Positions 27,301 through 39,300 of a DNA stretch of 64,000 nt are shown here, in pieces (position 1 is the stretch's first letter; each line of letters starts with the position of its first letter). The notes under the pieces are model-generated. The model was not told the origin of the DNA. It saw only the letters and a program-made list of their open reading frames with translations, and ran no database searches. Made by a program: the position numbers and the translations under genes. Origin of the DNA: Mactromeris polynyma (taxonomy: Eukaryota > Mollusca > Bivalvia > Venerida > Mactridae); assembly GCA_032209605.1 (NCBI GenBank), contig JASFXZ010000038.1, positions 186,001 to 250,000 on the forward strand, read 5' to 3'.

Positions 27301-30300
27301 ATACTCAAACAAATTGACTGTAATCTATGCATATCATCATCACAGCAGGTACATAGGCATAATTATGTAACTGTCAGCTCTGAAATAAATATTGGTTTGT
27401 CATACTTAGGATATTTATTGCAGTAACTGAATTGTACTGAGCTTTACTGCATTATTCCTCAACTCGATGCAAAGGAGACAGATCCAAACGAGGTTTTACT
27501 ATTTTCCATGTAAATGACACATTTTTGCAGTACTTTATAATGCAGAGCAGACAGGCAATTTAAACATTCAGATATCAAGATCCAAAGCGTTAATCTATTG
27601 TAATTGCTTCTTCACCAAACAGAGTTACAGTTGTTATGTCATTAAAGCATTGATATATATCATAAAGGAAACTACTATGTGTTTTTGCATGAAACCACAT
27701 ATTTAGCCACACATTGTTCACTTACTATAATGTACTGGTACATAAAACTGACTTGGAGCATAATGGAATCCTAAACTACATTTCTAATAACCAGCATCAA
27801 ACATACACAGATATAACAATAAACAAGAGAACAGTACAGTCTCAGATAACTCACTATAGCCCGAAGTCTTGAGGCATAATATGATTGAACAAGCGCAAAA
27901 GGGTGGTATTTTTAGATTAAATATAATTATAACAAAATAACTTAGTCAAGACCAGTGTGGACAAACAAACCTGTACTTAAACTTTTATGTCACATACAGT
28001 ACAGTGGTGCAGTTTCTCCGAGATGAAACATTTAAACAAAGCACATCTCAGCAAAACAACATCAACATCAATTGTTAAATGCTTGAAAAATAATAAAGGA
28101 TTCAGCTTAGGTGAGGCAATAATGCTACTTTAGATACATCAAACTTGAACAGAAAAAAACAGACATTACAAAAAATAACACATCTACATTTTCTGTATTA
28201 TTATAGCAGATACTCGTTCTCTCGACAAAATGGAGCTGAACATGACGACCAAACACTTTATTAGGAATGGCCTAATCCTGAAACAGAGATATATTGGGAG
28301 AAGATGCCTGTCTACAGTTTCAGTAAATCAAAAGCAGGGAAAAACTAGTCAGAATGGTGATAGACAAAACATTATTAATGGCACACTATTTGTGCAACAA
28401 TGTTTCCCATTGATAACATGAGGAGCCAGAAAAATATTCAATGGACTTGTTTGTATCACAACAATAACTCAACAGTTCCGAAAACTCGATTTTTTATCCC
28501 AACGTAAATTCATTTCTGCATCAAAACTTCTAGCCGTGAAAATGAGTTTCTCAGTCTTTCTAACTTCTTGCTTTTTTTCTTACAGTTTGTGTAGCTTGAT
28601 ATAAATGTGATATAAATGAAATGTAGCAAACATGTATGACATGAAAATGCAATTATACCAAAAAAGCCAGCATCTGGTCAGAGCAAGTTTGCCAGGCATT
28701 CAATTATAGCCTCGAAGTTTGAGAAAAAGATCATAGTCCCCTTAAATAATATGGCAGCAAGAAGGCCGTGATAGCTATATATATTGCTTGTGATAGCTAT
28801 ATATATTGCTCGCTGGTATTATACTGATCCTACTTTTATGAGCTATATATAAAAACCAGTCTCACCTCAAATGAACATGGATTGAAAGTCTTGCAGCAAA
28901 CTTAATGGGCAGAATTTATTTGAAGCTATTTCATAAATCAATTTTTGGTCAAGGGCCACACACAGATCATCACTGCGATGTTTAAGTAAAACTGACCCTC
29001 TAGTTCAAAAGAAGTTGGCTCTCAGCAAATGTTATGGCACTGTAAGAATGGACAACAGATAGCAGACAAAGTCTATGAGTGAGCTTAAAATTAGAAATTG
29101 AAATCCTTGGATGCCAACTTCAGGAGTGAACACTGTTCTTCGCTCAGATAGAAATCAATGTCCACAAAGCATGTTCTCATCTGAAATTAGCTATATATAT
29201 ATATACAATCAAGTCAAAATTAACTCAGAAATTTCAAATTTTGCGTCTCAAAAATATTTAGAATCACTAAATCACTGTTGCTATCAGCAAGAACACAGAA
29301 CCCCCTACATGATAAAATCTACATTATTTTCTGTTAATCAGACATGAAGAATTTTGTGGTGAAATTTAAAGAGAAGGTGCAGCTTCTAGGGTTACCAAAC
29401 ATCTGTTACAGAATGAATACCATGCACCATGCACTGTAATGTCATGTAATAGTTCAGACTTATTACATGCTGAGTCAAGAACAACTCTGTTGTAGTTATG
29501 GTACCTTTAGGTGCAAGTGACTCCCTTCTCACATTTTTTTTCAAATGACGAGATTCAAGACTGAACATGATTATGACTCCACCAAGTACACATTTAACAT
29601 CCATACAGCTGGTCAGAAACTTAGATGAGTCAATATGGGGGATTGAGCATAGGTCCAGCACATGTACCATGTATGATGTAACAGACTGCAGACATCTACA
29701 CCATTAACCAGTGGAACCAATAAGTAAATATCCTATGCTTCTCTATAGGGTAAGGCAACTAAATAAAGACAGTATCACTAAACATTCAGCCCTGACCCTC
29801 GATGGAGAGAAAACCCAGCGTTCAAACCTACAACCAGGTGTGCAGTAACTATGTTATAAAGGTTTTATGCTGGTGACCAACTGTTACATAACAAAGTAGC
29901 TTATGACCCAATAATTAACCTATAAAACAAAATCCATAGGACTGCAATGATAATGAGATGCAGGATTAGAAATGTCAGTAAATTAAGCAAGATCACTGAT
30001 AACAAACGAAGACCAGTGGCAGGTCTAGGAACATAAATACTTCCACTCCTGTTTTACTCTGTAACTTACAAACGTCTCATGTAACCAATGGTTTGGTGCA
30101 TGTCTATTGTAACTCAGTGTTGCTACAGAAACTGTAACAACAGTTTTGCAACAACAAACCCTCCTTCATATATTAATATGATATTAGTATTTCCCAACAT
30201 AACATGAAAACTAATTGATATATGATAGACTATTTCATATGGTAGAGATTGACACTTGATTACATACAGCAGCTTGAGTAGACAAGCTTAGTATTACCAG

Positions 30301-33300
30301 GGTTAATTAGTGATCCTAAATAGTAGTGTCTTCCAAGAATTGTTATCTAATGAACTATCACAACAACAACTGGTCAGTGTAATGGTGCTTTAGCATCTGT
30401 TTGGTTTAACATGTGTTACAATAGTCTTATGTCCAGTCAGTAATCATTATAGCTAACATTTACAAGGATTTGGTGACTTAAGGAAGTAAATTGAGACATG
30501 TTACTGACAAATCAGCCAATAGCAAGAAGTTTGGAAAACCAAGAATTGGTTATTCATTTCTGTAAACAACTTTAAATATATCAATATATGTGCACTAAAA
30601 ATAGTTTCCTCTCAGCTTACCAGTGAGTAGTTTAAATATAAATAAGCTATTAATTAAACTGATCAATACAGAAATATAATACTACAACTTACAAGAGACA
30701 TTAAGTACAACAATATGCCCATACATATTGAGGTCAGAGGACGAGCGGTCATCCTGATACACAGACTGCCCTTAGTATGAAACACTTGATCCACAAGTTT
30801 GTACCGGTCAACAGCTTTGGAAATTATGGTATGTTGAACTATTATTGATTAAGTTGTAATCAAGATTAAAAGTACATGACTAATGACCACACACTACCCT
30901 TACAATGTACCGGTACCTGGTAATTTCCAATCAGTATCATCTTTAATACAGGAAAAAATCAATTTCTAATTACCACAAGCAAGGAGAAGTCACGTTTATT
31001 TTCATCATGAAACTCTATTAGTCAGGTAACAAATGCTTAAAACATAATCTTGCACACCAGGAATGATAATACTACAATAAATGGATAGTGGACATCAGCT
31101 ATATTGATCGGTTGGGTCAGTCAAGGGAAATAGTAGTACTGGGGTATTTTACAATAAATTTAAATCAAATAGTCAATGAAGGTGATGGCTTTTTGTACCA
31201 ATGATCCTTCACTGAAATATAATTTAATAATCATTCAAGTCATGTTCAACAAGAGCATTACAAGGATTTGACAATTTGATTTGAAACTATGGTAACTTAT
31301 TGTTGGTAAAATAGCAGTTACACCAGTTTTGCAACAAATGTCTACTATACAGTGTTTAATTTACCATCAGTGATCCCCTAAGTGCAATGAATACCTCCCA
31401 AGCAAATATCTCCCAGAGTAAAGCACTAACCATATCACAGGTGAGAAGTTCGGTCTTTACAACACATTTTATAAATGTACCAATTCATTTCAGCTCATAA
31501 AGATTTCTATCAAACTTCTCAAAAATGCAACCATTGTTTGTGAAAGCAAAGGACACAATTAGTTACAGTTTTTGTGCACTAGAACCAAGAGAAGTGATAG
31601 ATTTGATTTTGGAAGAAATTATTACAACCTGACTACACCTTTTGCTTTAATGTTTGTGTTGGGAGTTTCATACCATTTTTCAGCAGTATTTCATTAACAC
31701 AGGGATATCAGTCGACCTAACCAGTGTTCATGAGTAACCAACCAGAGTAAAAACAGTTCTTCCACAAGAAACTGACAACTTCCTTTTACAAATGACTTCA
31801 GACTATTTAACCATCAGTCAAGTTTGCAATGAGAATGTGCGCCTCATCCAGTGTTTGAACCAATGAACTCCAGATTGAAAGCCGAGTACTCTACCAACGG
31901 AGTTGACTGGTCATGACCCTTTTGTTAAGACAGAAGTTATACCAGTTTTTGAGACTTAATGAAAGCACAGCACTTTTGTTTTATCTTCAAAATTAATAAT
32001 ATATTTTTGTAAATTATTAAGTACATCAATCATATTTTTCATTAGAATAATGAATTAGCCATGGAAAGTGGAATACTAAACAACATTTTTGAAGTCAGGT
32101 GATTGCATGCTTATCTCCTGTACGAAGTACAATATACAATAATCAAACCTAATAAGGAAATGATAGCAGGACATGAATTCCATCAGATACACATTGAATC
32201 ACAGCATATTTCAAGTTCTTTTTGTAATGCAGCTTTAAGCCACATTAACAGTCAGGGTCTGTCATGTAGTGACTTTTCCAACTACTTGTATTAGGATGGA
32301 GGAAGACCCCCACCGTACGTAAGCCAGCTGAATAACTTCCCCATGTTGGGTTGGATTCAAACCCATAACCGAGAGAGACCAGTGAATTTATTTCAGAAAC
32401 CACACAACCAGAGACAGAACTATTATATCTGTTTCCTCACCAAACCTGATTTATAATCCTTGAAAATCATGTGTGGATTCAGCCGAGGGTACAGCTCCTG
32501 GTTGTAACTTATAGGATTACCTTTTGATTTAGGATAAGATATGGACAACACTATTTTTCCAAAAACTCATTGGTCACTGATTCCCTTTTCCTTTCTATAG
32601 GGACTCACATTTTCAACTTACAGTGCATCCCTGGAACCCCTAAAATAAACTTTTGTCAAGTATAAACTGCATATCTGGGGTCCTACAAATTTACTAAGGA
32701 CCCCCAATTTATCAAACACAAGGGCTGTAAAATCCTAGGGAAAACCCTGGTGTCCTGACCAAGTGGTCCCCCCCCTGGGTCCCTGTATGAATTGCATAGC
32801 TGCACTGTTTAGTTCACATACATGACCAAGAAAATGAAGAATACATAAACAACCATTACACTGATAGTACACTGGTAATATATTACATAGATCAAGTAAG
32901 TGGAGAATTGCATGCATACTTCACTTTGTGAGGACAAATGTAAATTTAAAACCTATCAATCTTAAATCAGCTTTCATGATTCATTACCTCTATTTTTATA
33001 CTGGGGTAATATATACCTTTATTTCCTACACTAGATTTGCATCACTGTCTGAATGCATACATTGATATACAATTAAAATATACACAATGTATTCCAGTTT
33101 TTGTAGTATTTTCACACATATTTTCTTGTTTTCAAAGGACAAGCCACAATGCCAACATGGGATTATATCAAGCATCAATATATAATCACAAGATAAATAT
33201 CAGGTTCTATAGCTATTTCAAGTTTGCACTAAATTAAAAACTCTTACAGAAATGAGACTTTAAACAAAACAGTCACAATCTTGATTAAACAGTAAATGAA

Positions 33301-36300
33301 AAGAAGACAGTTTAATATCAGAAATGAATAACTGATTGATCATGGTGAAGGTAATTTTATTGATTATATCATTATGTCAATATGTGTCAATAAAACAAGA
33401 TGACCCTAATGTCCTTAATTCACTCACCCACATAAGCGACCTATACCATCTGCTCAATTAAATACTGAGTATAAATACCAATGCTTTACATTGATCAATT
33501 TACCATAATATAACATAAAGGTTACAGTATTGTATTTGGTATAGTCATTCATGTGTATTTGAAAATTTGACTATTTTAGAAGACTGTTAACTGTCAATAA
33601 GTTATCATATCTACTGTGTTAGAAATTAAATCACTTTAAGTCCCACAGGCAGATCTAAATACTAATTCAGTGAGTCACACTGGTAAAAGGGTCAAAATAT
33701 AGAATACGTTGATAGTTGATATATAACAATTGAACTGGACACGTTTATGGACTATAGTTCTTTCTGATACACAGATTATCTAAGGGTTATTCCTTTAGGA
33801 AAATTTGCCAAGTAAGCAAAAGAAGCCTGTAACTTTGTGGGATCTTACAATTCCTTCCTAGTTGGATTTAACTGTCAGTTTCCTTAAATAGCTTTATTAT
33901 CAGACTGGATGATGTTTTACCGGAGAAACCAAAATATTGCATGTAGCAACCATACCAGGAACTCTCCATAAAACAATAAAATATTTACATGATAAAATAT
34001 CAGAGTACCACCAATACATCAATTATTTACCACATACATTGTACAAACAAAACAAAACGAAATGAAGTCACATGATGTATTTGTTTCATGATAAGGTTAC
34101 ACCTATTAAAGTTTCAATAACTACAACATTATGGATTGCACATAGATTATCATTAATAATTAATGTACAATTAAAACCAATTAAAAGCCTTAAGGGAGCC
34201 TAATTAAATCTAAGTAAGAATAATGCATAATTAACCAAGTGAACTAATGATCATAAATCATACCATAGTCTGATGATTTTTAACACGGAAACAAAATGTC
34301 AAACTTGTAAATTAAACAGACTATTTGAAGTGTAACATATTTTTTAAAGATGTTTGACAACAGATATACTCAAGATAGCTATAAATATGGGTTTTTCCCT
34401 ATAATCCTGCGGTACAAACAACAATATACCATTAACATTGTGCTTGAATCGCCATGGAAACAAAGACAGAATTTAACGTCAAATTGAATTTCAATGGATC
34501 TAAAATTAAATTGTGTTTGTACTGCTGTGGTCAAACCTATTTGTAGCGAATTTCAGATCTCATCTATTAGGTAACCTTTATACAGTGAATCCCTAGTGAC
34601 TTAACCAGATATCACAGTGGTTGTACGTTTGAATCTGAGACGAAATTGACAAACCATTATAACTGTATACAAATATAATAATGGTAATACATGTACTATA
34701 AAGCATGCGACCCTTTACAGAACACAGAATGTGGTTGCGTAAATATTTGATTTAATACACAAATGTAGTCGAGAAAATGTCTTTGTTCTGAATCACAAAA
34801 TTTCAAAATAAAACTCAAATATGATTAAACTCCTAAGTACATGTATATCAAATTGTGACGTAAGATTTTACGTTTGTTATAGGAAGCTGAGTCATACAAG
34901 ACAAAATGACAATACAATCACAACAATATACAAGAACTAATTTGGCAGTGTTATGATAGTTTAAAAATAGATACGCAATGTAAGCAAGCTGTCATAAATT
35001 TCCGAACACGCAATATAAATGCTATTTGAAGAAACTGGTATTTCATTATGAGGTAATCTGAAATGCAAATTATGTTTGTTACCATTTTGTACTGTACATA
35101 TTTTTGAACAATAATATGTACATTGTATTGTCAAATTAGTGCAGTACACAGGTCTGTATATTGTTGGAACATCATATATACACCACACAGAATAGGTCAC
35201 ACTAAATATTTATGGTAGTAAGTCTCGACCAATCTCAAAACCAAGTTAATAAGGAAGCCAGCATTATTATAAAGACATTGTATACACAAAGTTAAACACA
35301 GATAAAGATACATGTATAATGAATTGAAATAATTCCTCTGCTCAAGAGGTCAGGGTGTCACAATACCAGGGTTTTATAAAACCAGACGGGTTTACTATAA
35401 TACACGCAACGTAGCATACAGCATTACTGTTTTACTCTATAATTCTCAAAACATACACTGAAGTTGTAATTTAATATTGCACACAAACATCAGATTGATT
35501 TTATTGATTCACACTATATCCTGAGTGTGCATGTAAGGGTATAGACCTAGAATATGAAATATTTACATAAAATTATCAGTATCTACTGTTCGAAAAAGGT
35601 TATTCAGTGCAGAGAATATAATTATGGGATGATAAAAATCACAGAAGTGTAAAGGAAGTGTATCATATTAGGCTACCAAGTTGTATATTATGATAAAAAT
35701 GTTGAAGATCGAAGCTTGACATATTACAGTAATAATAATTAGAGTTCCAAAGTATTAGATGATTCCACTAATTTCTTTATATCTGTTATCAAGTCCTATC
35801 TCTGTTAAAAAATGTCCATATTTCCATATATAATCAATTCGAGAATTTCATTTCAGTTTACTACGTTAGATGATTGTAGGAGTTTACAGTTATAGATGAT
35901 GATCATCATAACCATTTGTCAGATACATCAACTTTTCCAGCTCATCTATAGTCACAATTGAATCATATGACTAATATAGCGACAGTTAGACTGTGGCAGG
36001 GATGGTGTGTAATGCTTCATCTCAAACATTACAACCATGTCATATTTTATTTGAATGATTTTTTGTGTCTCGTTTTTATTGAATGTATTATATCTGAACC
36101 ACTGTGTATATATTTGTATTATCTGATTAAATCTAGATTTCAAGTGTTACTTAAGATGAACAACTAAAGTATGTTATATAATGTTCATGTCTTTTTTATA
36201 TCTTTTGAATTGTGGAAAAATACATTTTTGAGAGCATTTTGGGTTACTCCTGCACGGACCAACATTAACACCATGGTTCACAATGGGAATGTGTTGTTTT

Positions 36301-39300
36301 TGTGTTGTTCTATAGTTTTTTTAACATTATTTCAGTCCAGAAAGCCAGTCAGTTGACCTGACCCGCTTTTCTGGGTTACCATCCTGTATCTGATCTGCTG
36401 CAAGCAACTGACAACTTCCCTACATACATCAGATGTGAAAGACAGCTAGATAACCTTGGATGTATCATCATTCATCCAATTGTCACGCCTCACCTGAAGT
36501 TTGAACCCTAGACCTACAAACTGCCAGTCGAGTGCTTAACCCACTGAATAATCTGGATGGCCATACTAAATCTGACTGTGAATTTCGAGGGTATCTCAGG
36601 TAAATGCACTACCAGTATTATATGAGAGGGTTTTGGGTACTTGAGTGTATCGACTATCTTGACAATGCATGGTGAGATTATCTTCTGCATATTTTAACCA
36701 CAAGTATGTCTACAAGCCATGTATTATGTTCTTAGAGTGTAAAATGTTTGATAACAGTATCATGGTAATTTGATTTCAAACACTTAAAACCGGAAGTTAA
36801 AAGTAAGACAAATTTCAACGGCCAAATTATATACAAATATTCTACATTATTCTGATGTCTGATTGTCATCATGACAAAAGTTTACAACAGAAATTTAGTA
36901 GATACAGGAAAATTATATCATTTGTACTCAGACTATATAACCATGGTTACTGATCAGACATTGAAGTTCAAGGTCATTAACAACTATATCCATGACGATT
37001 ATTCTACCAAGAAAATTAAATATAGCAAAACTTGAACTTAATAAAATAATAAACTAAGAGAGACTGAGAGATTTTATGTGTTATTTAACATTTGGATAAT
37101 CTCAGATATCTATGTTATAAGCAATCATAAAAAGGGCTGATTCAGCAGTCAACAAATCCTATTATAATTATTTAATAACCGTCATAAATGCCCATTCGGT
37201 GCAAGTGATACACAGTGGATCACTTTCTTGCAAGAAATAAAACAATAATTGTTACATGATCATGTTATTTAAAACATTTTATTGTACATCCAATGAGTAA
37301 TCATTAAATTATTTAATAGCTATGTAACAACCAGTGTAATGGTTTTACCACAATGTATCACATGTTCCCCCACATGACCCAAAACAAAAATGTTCAACCA
37401 CACATGTTTGTATCCACATATATATAACTCAGTCAGTCAGTGTCTATTGTGGCCGACAAGATCATACCAGTAAAGCAATTAAGTGTGAAAATTAGATCTC
37501 GAAATTCATGAATACTATAACTGACAATAACTCAATCAATTGTAGACAGACAGAATGTCACCAATTAAACCAATTTGTTAGCATAGTCAATAAGTGTGTA
37601 CCAAATAATGATGCTATCTGAGACACTGAGTAAAATGGCTGGAGGGTTGATAATGTCCTACACAAATTTATGATATATCCAATAATCTAACATAGTAAAC
37701 AATGCGCCATCAGTTTGATTTTGTTACTCATCAGAAATCCACTAACTGAACTACAAAGTAAAACAGGACTACACAATAAATTCTGATTCATTTCAGTGCT
37801 GCACTCTGATGTTGAGAAGTTAAAAAGCTATTTCAACAGTCACACTTTATAATTATTGTGTGGAATTTTTAAACCTCCAATAAACTTTTACTAGTTTTAG
37901 TTAAAAGTTGTCTAAACGTTAACTGGAATTTAATGATTCATTGAATGGAGGATAATATCTAATAAAATAGATCTATTTCAAAGATTTTTTTCCATTATAT
38001 ATCTCAAAAACAATATCAAGATGAAATACACTGGTAGTAAAACTATAATGATTCAATATCACACATCCTTAGTAAAGCCAACCAGAATTCATTTCCTTGT
38101 CAGACCATTAAATGGGAAGGTGATGCCATAATCATAACACCAGGCATCAGTTACAGACTTCTAGATGCTGATTCATCACAGTTTGTCAGAGAAGAAAGCC
38201 AAGCCATGAAGAAGAACCATAGCAGAATATTGGATTCAATTCATAGTTTGACCAAAACTAGCAAACCAAACAGATGCATACATTCACGGGTTCCTGCTGA
38301 ATCTCAAGGGTCATTTTGATAATTTTCGACTGGATTTTACCATTTAATAGCCAAAATACCTATAATTTAGAATCCTGAAGGTCAAAATATGGATAGGGGT
38401 CAAAGGGTCAACTCCAGAGTCAAATGGAACCCCTGATACATTATTCAATTTATTGTCAGTTAACAAGTACATGACATTTGCTAGCAAAACGATACTGTAC
38501 ACTTGCTGTATAACTTAATAAATAAATCACAAACTGTAACATTAGTGGAGACATACATTTACAGCATGATATACGCCATTTGATGTGATTTTTAAGTTAG
38601 AATGCCAAAAAAGGTTATCTAGTCCTTACTGTTCAGAAACAAATTAAAACCAACTAACATGCCAGTAGTTTACTTCAATTACAATATTATGTCACAATAA
38701 ATAATTATGCAAATTTTCATTAAAGCAATTAACATTGCAGTCAAAATTTCAAACTTATTGTTTTAATATATGACAACACAACAACTCCATATTTGTTGAC
38801 ATCTGCAATCAATCACTCACACAGAAACAGTAAACATCCAGTGAGGAATACATCAACTACCCAGTAAAAATATACAACTGTACTAAGTTTTACAAACAAT
38901 CATTTTAGTAAGAACAACAGTAACATATTTTTGCAGCCATTTAATTATGCAGTGTACCATGTTGACTACCAGTATGTGTTTTAATGAGAAAGATTCAAAT
39001 TGTTGTTTTTGCCAGAAATGAAAAATTGACAACATTTTTTACTTATATTAAATAAATACCTCAACAATAAAACATTTGCATTAAGAAATAATCTTAGGCA
39101 CTGAAATTGGAGTATTCAGGCAAATTGATGTAATACCACAAAAAACAGACCTTGAAATCTATGACTTTAAACAATACACATTTATAAGGTATCTGAAGTA
39201 CTTGGCAAGGAGATTGCTAATCAAGACAGATGGACTAACCCATAGTAAATCCAATCTTCATGACAAAATTTAGAATATTTTCATTACAGTAGAATGAAAG

